Below are positions 33,081-44,391 of a stretch of DNA of 64,000 nt, one piece after another; position 1 is the first letter of the stretch; every line of letters begins with the position of its first letter. Below the pieces are notes generated by a model that was given only the letters and a program-made list of their open reading frames with translations, was not told the DNA's origin and did not search any database. The position numbers and the translations under genes were made by a program. This stretch comes from Pogona vitticeps (lineage: Eukaryota; Chordata; Lepidosauria; Squamata; Agamidae). Location of the stretch: positions 25,137,001 through 25,201,000 of the forward strand of contig NC_135786.1 of NCBI RefSeq assembly GCF_051106095.1. Reading direction: 5' to 3'.

Positions 33081-33424
33081 TAGGTGTACACCACGGGTCT
33101 CCAGTCTGCCATCTGGTACTCTTTAAAAAAACAAACCAATACTAATTGAATTAGGTCAAATTGCTTACCATATTAAATTTGGTATATTCTGCTCTTTCTC
33201 TTGTTGACCCTTAACAGTGAGATTGATTGGGAGTTGTTTGTAAAACGTTCTTATAGTCCAGTTCTGGGCAAAGAAGACTTTAGGAACTTACGTCCAGGTT
33301 GCGTCTTCAACCAGCCAAAGGAAGCTGTCACTATTGAATTATCATAATGTCTAAGTTGTAGTAATTAAATACTAACATTATCATGATTATTATTAATTAC
33401 AGTAATTATTTCTAAACGTACATC
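33081..33424. other. Intergenic stretch, nothing recognised
   Basis: No gene or named repeat. Confidence 0.3.
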
Positions 33425-33655
33425 TACCAACTGCAGTACTGCAGTCTGCTCATGACCTGAGTTCAATCCTGACAGGCTCAGGTAGCCTCTTCAGGGTTGA
33501 TTGAGTCTCCCATCCTTCCAAGGTCAGTAAACTGAGTATCCATCTCAGGCAGAAGGGGGAATATGTAGCTTGCATAATAAAATTGTAAACCGCCCAGCGA
33601 GTGCTTTAAGTGCTATGGAACAGTATATAAGAAGCACATTTTGCTTTGCTATTGA
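33425..33655 (+). mobile_element. SINE with LINE-type tail
   Basis: GCTCATGACCTGAGTTCAAT (tRNA-like), then CTCCCATCCTTCCAAGGTCA and the tail TTGTAAACCGCCCAGCGAGT and TGCTATGGAACAGTATATAA. Head and tail order fits a tRNA-SINE with an L2/CR1-type 3' end. Confidence 0.75.
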
Positions 33656-35002
33656 TGTTAAGGCAAGCAGGTCTGCTTCAGGCAGTTGTGTTGTTCTTGG
33701 TCCAATAAACAACACAGACTGGTGTCCTCTTTTGGCTTCTGCCCTGCTGACCCATTTCCTCTTTTCTGGCGGTTTGTAAGTGGATGCTGTAGGACTTGGT
33801 GCTGCCACCATGTTAATATACCTACTTATAGAGATGAGAAATATTACTCTTTGGGGGCAAAAATGTCCAGAAGACCCAAACCAGCATGGCTATTAGCCAT
33901 GCTTCCTGCAGGGTTCAGTCTGCTGATAGCATTTTCAGCATGACGATGGCTATATAGGGTGGAAGAATCTGGGAAATGTGGTCCAAAAAAAGGCCAACTT
34001 TTCTAAATGGTCATCCTCAGGTCATAATGAAAATTCATTAAATTCCTGATCCATTCCGAAATCCTTGGAGTTTTTCCTCACAATGGCAGGTCAAAGAGTT
34101 TGGATTAGGGTTTCTGTAATTTTTGCAAAATATGCATAACATTAGCATTATGTCCCCTTGAGAAGCAAGCACGGAAGGACTCGCTGACTGTTAAGGGAGA
34201 GGTAAATAACTTGTCAGAAGCTTACAATTATTTGATTTCTATAAAAGGAGTGTCCTAGTTTTGTGTAAATTTGGCAACTAAAACCATCCCCAGGAACAGA
34301 AGGAACAGAATCTGAAGGGGAAGAAAGTCTCACACGATCTGCACAGACAGAAAGGCAAGGCTTCTTGTCCTTGCCATCAAGGATGAGGATTTACATTCCT
34401 TGTGCATCTGTGTGCATCACACGGGGTTAAACAAAAAGGCCTGACACTGATCCAAAGACGATGCACGCTAAATTAGACATCCCATGCCAGCTCTGTACAA
34501 CAATATCTTGATTTTAAAAAGGAAAAATGCTGGTGGCAGTGACAGTGGTGGAGGATCTATGGCAGGGACACAACCTCATCATCCTGGAGGGCACTTTTCT
34601 CATTGTAATAATCCCCCCAACCAAGATGCTTCTGATGCAAAATACGTAACAGACAATAGCAGGATAGTATCATGAAGAAAACTGGTTAAAGTCCAATCTG
34701 TCATTCTTAGATATAGTTGCCAAGTGTGCAGTATTTCAAGGCCAGAACCTAAGACCAAGGGCAGGCACTTGTGATGTCATGGGGTGGAACCTTGTGATGT
34801 CACAGAGGCTGGGCAGACAAGAGTTGGGAGAAGGACTGCAGCTACTTATAGACGGTTGCCTGTGAAAAAGGATACAAGGGGAATCCAAGTAAATGAAACA
34901 CAGTTGACCAGGGAATGTTGCAATTGAAAGCAAGGGGGGTGGAATCAATGGCTGGTGAGGATATAAACTGTACCCAGAAATAACAGCAGTTAACCTTAAT
35001 AA
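33656..35002. other. Intergenic stretch, no gene supported
   Basis: The open frames at 33570-33943 and 34484-34675 show no domain. Nothing else recognised. Confidence 0.3.
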
Positions 35003-35292
35003 TCATCATCTCAGAACTGCAGAGCTGGAAGAGACCCCATGGATCATCCAGTCCAGCCCCTGTCAAAGAGGCACAGTTAGGGATCAAACTCCAAACCTCT
35101 GGTTCCATAGCCAGATATATAATTCACTAAACCACTGGTTCTTAACCTTGGGTTACTCAGGAGTTTTGGACTGCAACTCCCAGAAGCCTTCACCACCAGC
35201 TGTCCTGACTGGGGTTTCTGGGAGTTGCAGTTCAAAAGCATTCGAGTAACAAAGGTTAAGAACCACTGCACTAAACTATCCAACCGTTGCCA
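35003..35292 (-). mobile_element. tRNA-derived SINE, antisense, split by a MITE
   Basis: The minus strand gives the head GTGGCAACGGTTGGATAGTT and, after the inserted MITE, ATATATCTGGCTATGGAACC, then TTTGGAGTTTGATCCCTAAC and GACTGGATGATCCATGGGG with CTTCCAGCTCTGCAG. The SINE pieces are 35003-35132 and 35269-35292; the MITE at 35133-35268 interrupts its head. Confidence 0.8.
35133..35268. mobile_element. Fold-back hAT MITE, perfect target duplication
   Basis: 136 bp, arms CACTGGTTCTTAACCTTGGG and the reversed AAGGTTAAGAACCACTG, core ACTGCAACTCCCAGAAGCC. The 8-bp duplication CACTAAAC is identical on both sides (35125-35132 and 35269-35276). Confidence 0.9.
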
Positions 35293-35788
35293 CATTTCTT
35301 TCCAAGGTTCACATCCTGTGTAGTCTTAATTAAAGCACTCATGGCATGCAGGGAGTTTCTCCAGGTCCTGCTCTGCTGCTGAGATTTGTGGAGAGTTTGC
35401 TATCATCCTACAGGGTGTCCCCTGCTCCCCGCCTCTGCATTGTTGTGGCTTAGGTTTATGCAGCAAGGAGGCATACAACTTGCCACATTGGTGACCCACA
35501 TCTTGCCATGCTCTAAGTCACATAGTGGGCTCATATGCATGTGCCCCTGGGCCTCCTGCCAGTCCTCTCCCCTTACCCTGGTCTTTTGCACTGAGGCTGC
35601 AGAAGTTTGACAAATACAGAAACATATGTGTTGCCAAGCCAGCAAGCCTTGATGTCAACTGAGAATGGGTGAAGATACATGCCCTTGTTCTCAAGCCGCA
35701 ATACAGACTTGCAACTGAGTGCAGAGATGGGTGCATTTGGCACAGACTTCTGGCATATAGGCCTATGCCAGCATCTTTAAGCAGGGCC
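35293..35788. other. Intergenic stretch, nothing recognised
   Basis: Short frames only. No gene. Confidence 0.3.
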
Positions 35789-35789
35789 T

Positions 35790-35918
35790 AAATCCAATTG
35801 CTAGTCCCAGTTAGAGTAGACCCATTGACTTAGTTGCTCGATGGCGAATCCAAACCTTTGCAAAACTCAACTGGCTCAATGAACCAGTTCATCTGGTTGG
35901 GACTAGTAGTTGGATTTT
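35790..35918. repeat. Fold-back element
   Basis: AAATCCAATTGCTAGTCCCA at the left pairs with TTGGGACTAGTAGTTGGATT at the right. The arms extend inward with weaker pairing. No target duplication identified. Confidence 0.65.
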
Positions 35919-37016
35919 GGCTACACTTGTGTACCTGAGGAATAATCTGTGGTACATAGGATTGTGCAGGGGTGCAACTGCTGAAGACATTGTTCCCCAA
36001 ATGACAGCTCTGGTTCCATGTTGAAAAGCAACATAAATCTTTAATGACCTTGAAAGATTAATCTGGGAATTTAGTTCAACCTACTACAGCTGTTTAACCA
36101 TATCCAAAAGAACGTAATAACTCCCTTTTTTCATTCACTCCAAGCAGTCAATTGAAAGTTTTGAAAAATGTAACGGTACCAGATTTGCCTCAGATAAATA
36201 GAAAAAAGCAAGATGACACTGGCCTCCTGCTTCACTGGGTTTCCAGTTCCATCCCATTAACTCAGGGGTGAGGTGTGAGTTTATCTTGATGTCTCATCGC
36301 TTCTAATTCCACTAATAGGTGCAATACATCAGTCATTGAGAGCCAATGCAGAGGGAAAGAAAAAGCTGAGTCAGTTTCTTTTTTTATTTGCTAACTTTAA
36401 TAACAGCTTGTGTGACACATTCAGAGCAGGCGGCCGGCCATCAGAAAAGAAGGAATGAACTGAAGAGTTACTGAAAATCAATGTTATAGCTCTTTCTCTT
36501 ACGTCTGAGGAAGCAGACTTGTCCACAAAAGCTCACATTAAAAAAATATAACAGTCTTTAAGGTTTCACCACATTTTTGTATTTTTTGTTTGTTCTTTTA
36601 TTTATTATTTCATTACTATGTTTTGACCTATAATGAAAATTAAACTGCTATGTGGAAAATCACACCTACAAGTAAAATGAAAAAAAGAGAAGCCTAACAT
36701 AGCTTGTTTGCAAATTGCATTGTTGGCTTTATGCACAGCTAAACATGCAAACTTTGAGGTTTTTTTAAATTAACAACATGGTTTCTGAAGGAAGCACTAC
36801 CCCTGTGATTCTCAGCAAGTCATTACTTTACTAATTGGTGGCTTTTTATTTATGCAATTGATAAAGGATATGCTTTTTCACAGAAGCCCTATGCTAAGAG
36901 CTCCTTCACAGAATGCAAAGCAATAAAGCAGTACTTGCCACTGAGTATATACTTGGGGAACTGCAGCCAAATCAACTAATTGAATTGGAATAATGTGTGT
37001 TTTCAAGAAAGCTAAA
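35919..37016. other. Intergenic stretch
   Basis: AT-rich with no gene. A retroelement-like tail phrase (CTGAGGAAGCAGACTTGTCC, AAAGCTCAC, CAGTCTTTAAGGTTTCACCA) lies at about 36500-36580. Confidence 0.35.
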
Positions 37017-37357
37017 TGTAAAGGTTCCCCTCGACATTTAGTCCAGTCATGTCCGACTCTAGGGCCCGATGCTCATCCATCCTCTCCAAGCTGTAGAGCT
37101 AGCGTTTGTCTGTAGACAGTTTCTGTGGTCACGTGGCCAGTGCGACTAGACACAGAATGGCGCAACCTTCCAACTGTGGTGGTCCCTATTTATCTACTCG
37201 CGTTTCGAATGCTTTCGAATTCATAGGTTGGCGGGAGCTGGGACAAGTGATGGGAGCTCACTCCGACGTGTGGATTCGATCTTACGACTGCTTGGTCTTC
37301 TGACCTTGCAGCACAGAGGCTTCTGCGGTTTAACCCGCAGCGCCACCATGTCCCTGT
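37017..37357 (-). mobile_element. Long Sauria-type SINE, antisense
   Basis: The minus strand reads GACATGGTGGCGCTGCGGGT (head), AGATCGAATCCACACGTCG (B-box side), GTCCCAGCTCCCGCCAACCT, GCGAGTAGATAAATAGGGAC, and a tail with CTAGAGTCGGACATGACTGG and GAGGGGAACCTTTACATT. The GAGTCGGACATGACT tail resembles the BovB 3' end, in line with shared mobilisation. Confidence 0.9.
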
Positions 37358-37384
37358 GAAGTTCCCACAGTATTTCAAAATATT

Positions 37385-38905
37385 GTTTTAAGCTGTTGTA
37401 GTTAAAGCCTCTGACCTATGGCAACCCTATGAATGAGAGATCTCCAAAATGTTCCTGTCTCCAGTGGCTTCCTTTAGGGAGTCAATCCATGTCATATTTG
37501 GCCTTCCTCTTTTCCTGCTGCCTTAAACCTTTCCCAGGATTATCTTTTCCAGAGAATCATGCCTTCTCATGATGGACCCAAAGTATGGTAGACTAGGTTT
37601 TGTCATTTTTGCCTCCAGAGATAGTTCAGGCTTAATTTGATCTAGGGCCCACTTGTCCATTTTTCTGAGAGTCAAGAGTCTCTGCAAAGCTCTTCTCCAG
37701 CACCATATTTCAGGCAAATCACTTTTTCCCCCATGAGCTTCTTTTACTGTCCAGTTTTCACACCTGATGAACTTGGTCTCCAGAGTAATATCCCTTACAT
37801 TTAATGGTCTTTTCTAATTCCTTCATTGCTGTCCTTCTGAGTTTCAATCTCCTTCTGATTTCTTGGCTGCAGCCCCCATTTGAACTGATGATTGAACCAA
37901 GATATAAAAACTCTTTAATTACATCAATTTATTCGTTGTCAACGTTAAAGTTCTTCTGTAATCAGGTTTTTTTCTTCTTCGTAATTTTCTGCTGCAGTCC
38001 TGCTTTGTCACTTTCATCTTTCATTTGTATCAAAAGTTATTTCAAGCCATTGCTGCTTTCTGCCAGTAAGGTGGTGTCATCTATATACAGTATCTTAGAT
38101 TATTGATGCTTCTTCCACTAATTTTAATTCCTCCTTCATCTGAATCTACTCTGGCTTTTTGTATGATGTGTTCAGCATACAGACTGAAGAGGTAAGAGGA
38201 TACACCTGTCTGACATCTTTGCCTATTGGAAACCATCCTGTCTTTCTGTATTATGTCCTAAGGTTAGCTTCTTGTCCACAGTAGATATTATGCATTAGGA
38301 TAAGCAAGTACTGAGGCACACCCATTTCTTTCAGAAGAACCCATAGTTTCTCATGATCCACATAGTCAAAGGCCTTGCTGTAGTCTAGAATAACCTCTGA
38401 AATTCGTTGGTGCACTCCAGTAGCCAATGGATATTTGCAATATGGTCTCTAGTGCTTCTTTTCAGAATCCAACTTGAACATCAGACATTTTTCACTCCAT
38501 ATAAGGTAAAAACCTTTGTTGCAACATCTTGAGCATCACTTTGCTTGCTTGGGAAATTACAAGTTTTGTAGTTTTGTATTCCTTTTGCATTGGTATGTAT
38601 ATTGGACATTGCCAGCCAGTGGCCATTGTTTTGTCTTCCATATTTGTTGGCATATTCTTGTTAGGATTTTGACAGATTCAGTCTCAGTGGCTTGAAGCAG
38701 ATCTATCAGTATTCCATCTGCCTCTGGTGATTTACTTTTTCCCAGTGCTTCCAGAGCAGCTTTCTCTTCACTTTCTAGAATTACAGGTTCTTCATCACAG
38801 GCTTCCTCTTCAAAGGAATCTGTCATCCTTTTGTCTCTTCTGTATAAGTCTTCGGTATGTTTTTTCCACCTTCTTTTTATTTGATTTTGGTCAGGTAGTG
38901 TGCTT
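37385..38905 (-). mobile_element. RTE-clade LINE (BovB relative), antisense, decayed
   Basis: Minus-strand protein pieces: EEPVILESEEKAALEALGKS with TESVKILTRICQQIWKTKQW (38557-38826), then weaker RT sequence, then IWCWRRALQRLLT, LDQIKPELSLEAKM and PYFGSIMRRHDSLEK (37523-37717). The order follows the RT and post-RT domains of BovB-like elements, but the residues differ from the BovB copies here (for example MRRHDSLEK), so this is a separate RTE family. The endonuclease part is missing and the frame is broken repeatedly. Confidence 0.85.
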
Positions 38906-39690
38906 CCCTGTTGGACCTTTAAGATTTACATCTAATATATATCATGCATCAGAAGATCCTGCAAGAGGGCATTTCCTTTACTTCATCACTATTACAAGGC
39001 AATGTTGTTTTGACTCATCTTGACCACACCTAATCCTGACCTGGGAGGAATTTAAGACACAAAGGATAGGGCTAGACTGTAACTAAAGGATGATGCCTTG
39101 CTCACTGTGACATAAATTATAGTTGATGCGTTCAGCAGCTACAGTAGCTGCATGGGATATTCTGAAATAACCAAAGGCCTCCACATCACAATTTAGTCTG
39201 GAATTACCATCCTTTGCTCACACTATTATTAAGAAGAATCTAGACTAGAAATTGGGACACATTTAAAAATAAAGTACGATATTCATAAATCACCAATTAA
39301 TTTAATATCCGTACCTTCATATTCATCAATTCCAGAGAACCTGAGAAATACAAAAGGATGAGTATTTCTCCATTTTTTTCATTCCCCTATAGGAAGGGAG
39401 GGAAGGTTAGCTTTCCTTCCCTGCCTATGACCTTTCCACTCTGCCTATAGGCCCACCAAACAGCTGACTGATGGGGCCATAGGCAGCTAGCTAGCCCCAC
39501 AGCCACCCACCCCCACAGACTGCCCCCTCCCCCCTCCCTCCCTTGTCAAGCATGCAAATAGACATGTGAGTACCTGGCATGTGCCCAGTAGCTCATCCAT
39601 TCTTCACTCTGGCTTTCATTATTCCTTTTCCACATGCATAGATTCTGGCTGCAGTATTATATTCTTTGCCATGTGGAGCAACTCCCCTGC
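38906..39690. other. Intergenic stretch, nothing recognised
   Basis: No gene or named repeat. A C-rich interval lies at about 39490-39545. Confidence 0.3.
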
Positions 39691-40658
39691 TTTGTTGTCT
39701 AGTATTAAGTTGTGTCCGACTCTTGGTGACCCCATGGACTAGAGCACGCCAGGCCATCCTGTCTTCCACTGCCTCCCGGAGTTGGGTCAAATTCATGTTG
39801 GTAGCTTCGGTGACACTGTCCAACCATCTCGTCCTCTGTCATCCCCATCTCCTCTTGCCTTCTCTCTTTCCCAGCATCAGGGTCTTTGCCAGGGAGTCTT
39901 CTCTTCTCACAAGATGGCCAAAGTATTGGAACCTCAGCTTCAGGATCTGTCCTTCAGTGAGCACTCAGGGTTGATTTCCTTCAGAATTGATAGGTTTGCT
40001 TCTCCATCTTTGGCTGCAGAGAACATAATCAGTCTTATTTGGTATTGCCAATCTATCGCCTCTTGTGTTGTTGGAAAAGAGTATTTGTGATGACCAGCTT
40101 GTTCTCTTGACAAAACTCTATTAGCCTTTGCCCTACTTCGTTTTGAACGCCAAGGCCAAACTTACCTGTTGTTCCTTTTATCTCTTGACTCCCTACTTTA
40201 GCATTCAGTCCCCTATAATGAGAAGAACTTCTTTATTTTGTGTCAGTTCTAGAGGGTGTTGTAAGTCTTCATAGAATTGGTCAGTTTCAGCCTCCTCAGC
40301 ATGGGTGGTTGGTGCATAAACTTGGATTACTGTGGATCACAGCTGAATGTCCTTTCGGCTTTGGCCCAACCACTTCATTAGCTCTGGAGCTACTTGTACC
40401 TGTCCTCTGCTCTTCCTCAGTAGCATGTTGGACTCCTTCTGACCTGAGGGGCTCATCTTCCAGTGTTATATCTTTTAGCCTTTTGTTTCTGTCCGTGCAG
40501 TTTTCTTGGCAAAGATACTGGAGTGGCTTGCCAGTTCCTGCTCCAGGTGGATCGTGTTTAGTTCACTATGACCAGTCCATCTTGGGTGTCCCTACATGGC
40601 ATAGCCCATAGCTTCTGTGAATTACTCAAGGCCCTTTGCCATGACAAGGCAGCGATTT
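39691..40658 (-). mobile_element. Internally deleted BovB LINE, antisense
   Basis: The left part (39691-40003) is the BovB 3' end in reverse: TTAAGTTGTGTCCGACTC, GGTGACCCCATGGACTAGAG, then QYFGHL-type coding sequence. At about 40004-40030 it jumps to the 5' half: GTAATGAACAAGCTGG-like endonuclease sequence, then TAGGGGACTGAATGC, YAPT-type sequence and the 5' leader up to AGCGATTTATG (40650s), which matches the leader of the 3003 copy. Endonuclease C-terminus and the entire RT are missing. Confidence 0.88.
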
Positions 40659-40950
40659 ATGAAAGCCTGCTAGTAACTGTATTAAAGGGACCTGGATGTA
40701 AATACTGTATTTCGTGTGCTGTGTGACACATCTGCACCCATGTATCATCTGCTGAATGTGAACATGAAAGACACAGTTGCATGAATGAAATCTGGGTGCT
40801 TTTAAAAAATGAACATACAAAACAAATATTTGAGAGATATATGATAAGATTGAAGATCATCTAGCACAAAGCATTCTTTCCCTTCTGTTTATTCTTCTTC
40901 ATTGCACTGTACACCAAGCAAAAGTAATTCTAACCTAAACAGTACAAGAG
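40659..40950. other. Intergenic stretch, nothing recognised
   Basis: No gene or named repeat. Confidence 0.3.
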
Positions 40951-41033
40951 TAGACTCTTGGTCTAGATGGGTGGGATAGAAATGAAATGAAATGAAATGA
41001 AATGAAATGAAATGAAATAAAATAAAATGAAAT

Positions 41034-41093
<60 letters not shown>

Positions 41094-41094
41094 A
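40945..41094 (+). mobile_element. L2/CR1-like LINE tail with (AAATG)n and (AAAT)n
   Basis: GACTCTTGGTCTAGATGGGT and GGGATAGAAATG, then AAATG units (to about 41030) and AAAT units to 41094. The array extends the LINE tail. Confidence 0.85.
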
Positions 41095-41529
41095 TGGAGA
41101 GGGCATTCTATTTATACAATGCTCATGGGTTTTTTGGAAAGCCAGCATTAATCAAAGTGAAATCTTCTAAAATCTCATAATCCCTCCTTCATCTCTTTAG
41201 GCCTGATGCAAACCACAGAGGGAATGTAAAGAAGCAGCTTATTGGTCTATCCTAGATCAAAGATGTAAATCTCAGAAAGAGGAGCCTATGCCAATAATGT
41301 GGCTATGATCCAGCTAGGGCACATGGTGGAGATTCCGGGTTTCACTGAATGGCAGGGAAGCGAGCAGATTCAACAGCTAACTAGGATTCAGTGCCTCTTT
41401 CAGTGTGCTGTGGTAGGAATGAAGGTTTTCAGCCAGAAATACAACTTTCCAAATCAGGGCTGGGGATCTCCAAATTCTGTTGAACTCCCATCAGCACTTG
41501 GCCAGCTACAATAATATGACTCTCGTTGT
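41095..41529. other. Intergenic stretch, nothing recognised
   Basis: No gene supported. Confidence 0.3.
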
Positions 41530-42024
41530 AAAAGAATGACACTGGCTCGCCAATATGCTTCAAGTCTGAATTCAAGGCGTTCACAGTGACCTATAAAGCC
41601 CTAAACAATTTGCAACCTGGATGCTTGAGGGAGTGCCTCTCCCTATATATATATAAATATATATATATCTGCCCAATCACCAAGATCTGTTGGGGAGGGC
41701 GCCTCTGTGTCCCACCATGGAGAATGACCCACTATGCAGAGACACAAGGAAGGGCCTTCTTGACTTTCGCACTTCAGTTATGGAGTCCTCTCCCCTGAAA
41801 GGTTTGACTGGTACCAAAACTAACCTAATTTCTGCACCAAGTTAAAGCACGGTTATTCACAAAACATTTAGTAATTAAGGAACATGTTTTTAACAGATAG
41901 CATAGGCTCCTTTATTGTTGTTTTTTTGAATATATGGTTTTAAAGTATTGAACAGGTGTATATTGTTTTTATTACTGTACTCCACTTCAATATCTCAGGA
42001 TAAAGGGTGGAATATAAATGTCCT
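41530..42024 (+). mobile_element. L2-like LINE 3' region
   Basis: The + strand gives FKAFTVTYKALNNLQPGCLR, then MTHYAETQGRAFLTFALQLW. This is the conserved C-terminal end of L2-type ORF2. The 3' noncoding part ends in GGGTGGAATATAAATGTCC at the array. An AT dinucleotide run lies at about 41645-41670. Confidence 0.8.
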
Positions 42025-42142
42025 AAACAAACAAACAAACAAACAAACAAACAAACAAACAAACAAACATACATACATACATACATACATACATACATAC
42101 ATACATACATACATACATACATACATACATACATACACACAC
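42025..42142. repeat. (AAAC)n then (ATAC)n microsatellite
   Basis: About 44 bp of AAAC units followed by about 72 bp of ATAC units and a short ACACAC. It directly follows the L2 tail. Confidence 0.95.
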
Positions 42143-42569
42143 AAGATGATGATCCTACCTCTTAAAACAATGCACCTTTAACAGGAAAAGATGGTTTATT
42201 CTTAAAATCAGTTTGCCTCAGGCTGCATTTGGCAAATTAGCTCACTTTTGTTTTTAAATAGGTTAGTTGGAACATTGCATGGCTTTGCTTCCAAGTCTGA
42301 TGTCACAAATACACTGCACTGAAAGACATGTGTGTGTACATGGGCTGATAATGTTGTAAGAGAAGACAATGTGTTTGCATAAATTTGTGATCTGATACTA
42401 GTTTAAGCAAACCAACTCATGATTTTCACCTCTAGTCATGCTCCCAGCACAGGAATCATCAAGCTTTCTGCAAATATTTTTGAGCTATTGCTTTAAAAGA
42501 TGTTGGCATCTTAAAGAGAAGAGAACAATAAGGTGGAGGGTGGGAGAGAAGGAAAAATGTGAATGAGCC
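42143..42569. other. Intergenic stretch, nothing recognised
   Basis: No gene or named repeat. Confidence 0.3.
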
Positions 42570-42722
42570 TTATGTTACACCATTGATCCATCTAGCCTTG
42601 TGTCATCGATTGACTAGCTGAGGTGCCAGGATTTCAACCAGAGTTTTCCCACTCCCACCTGGATATGTCCGGTGGACCTTCCACATGCATGTACTCCATC
42701 ACAGAGCTACAACACCTGTCTA
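42570..42722 (-). mobile_element. tRNA-derived SINE, antisense
   Basis: TTGATCCATCTAGCCTTGTG, TCAACCAGAG and CATGCATGTACTCCATCACA then GAGCTACAACACC are the reversed body, B box and A box of a common squamate tRNA-SINE. Confidence 0.6.
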
Positions 42723-43539
42723 CTTGTACATTAAATAAAATACGGACAAGGGTGCAATCTTTACTTCGACCTCTAGCAGTTCTTTGCAACATCTAATCTC
42801 ACGAAGGGAGTTGGAGACTTGATCTGATGTTTTTCACTCATTTTGGATTTGACTGGTGACTTTGCACAGACATCAACAAGAGGGTTTTCAAAAGAGTTAA
42901 AATTGGATTAAATGTTGGGCTTATCCCCATGCTGCAGACACACTCCAACTACATTTCTGGATACAGCCTGGAGGTGGAGTCAGTTGCACAAGTTGGACCA
43001 AAATGCTTCCTCAGGTGAGAGGTTCAGAGTGAGGGATCTCAGCTTTTTAAAGAGTACACATCCTTTCTCTTCCCTTTTAATTAGGCTGAGACTTGTCAAC
43101 CTAAGGAAGACATACTGTTCAGACGCAAGATATGAAAACATAAGAAGCCTGAGGTAGAAAACACTTAATTTCAAAAATAATTCATAAATTGCTCCTATAT
43201 AGTCTTTTCCATGGCAGAAACAATTAATTAAGACTCAGCAGCAGCTGCCATTGAAGCAAGATGAAATATTACAAAATGTGCTGCCCTTTCTAAGCCACTC
43301 CTGTTGCATCTACAAACGCCCCCTTCAATCATTTTCTCCTCCAATTACTCTTGCCCTGTTGTTCTTCTGACATGAGCTGTCACTGAATCTTAATCACCGT
43401 GACACGAGAGACAGAATTGGACTGTGCTTGCTAAGGATGGGTGGGGATTTTATTTCAGTTTATTCTTCTGACAACAGTTTGCCAACCTGAGCAATATCTT
43501 GTTTATCTGTGATAGTATGTTGTAATTTCGATTTTGATT
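42723..43539. other. Intergenic stretch, nothing recognised
   Basis: No gene or named repeat. Confidence 0.3.
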
Positions 43540-43634
43540 TCTGTATAACCACTATGTTTTATATTTGTTCAAGTGTCATTGTTTTGTTGTGTTGTAAACC
43601 ACCCAGAGTGGCCTTGGAGCCAGATGGATGATAC

Positions 43635-43721
<87 letters not shown>
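43540..43721 (+). mobile_element. L2/CR1-like LINE tail with (AACT)n
   Basis: TTGTAAACCACCCAGAGTGG and CAGATGGATGATACAG, followed by about 21 AACT units (43638-43721). Confidence 0.85.
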
Positions 43722-44391
43722 GGGGTGAAAAGAATAGAAATTTGCTTTTACAAGGGAATGTGGGAAAAACTCAGCAGGACAGATGTGTCCACACACTGCT
43801 TTGAGCACTTAGTTTTAAAATCTTTATTCGCATGTATTCAACCATGGTAGGGTTGAACTGGACTTATCCACCCACCTTTTTTTTTAATAAGATGCTTCTT
43901 ATCTTTTGTCTACACATAAAGTAGGATATACACAGTCCTCTTCAAGCTGCAAATAGACATATACTACATACTTAATTTAGACAATCCAAATGGCATGTGT
44001 CAATGTATTTTTCAATACTTGCCAAAACCTGCACATTTCTTCCTATTTGGGGCAGAAAGATCTAAAGGATGAAAATATTCAAAAACAGGAAAAAAGGAAA
44101 GTGGGGGTGGTACATAAGCTCTCCCTTCCTTCCTTCCGCTACTTTCTCTGTCAATGTGCTTGTCAACTTCTGAATCTCCTAGCAGCCTTGAGGGAGGGGA
44201 AGTAGTATAGCAGCTATCAGCAAGAATTCCTGGAAGCTAAATATATAAGGACACCATCTTGGCTTTGATCCAAATTAATCAAATTAACATTTTTATAGTG
44301 TGTCTTCCATTCTGCCTTCCTTCTTCCATTCCACTGTGCAGCTTTTGATACTTTCTGAACTAGACTAGAAACACCAGGTATTAAATGGACG
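43722..44391. other. Intergenic stretch, nothing recognised
   Basis: No gene or named repeat. Confidence 0.3.

Noticed and set aside
33570-33943. Overlapping open frames of 69 and 85 aa
   Set aside because: They begin in the tail of a SINE and have no domain.
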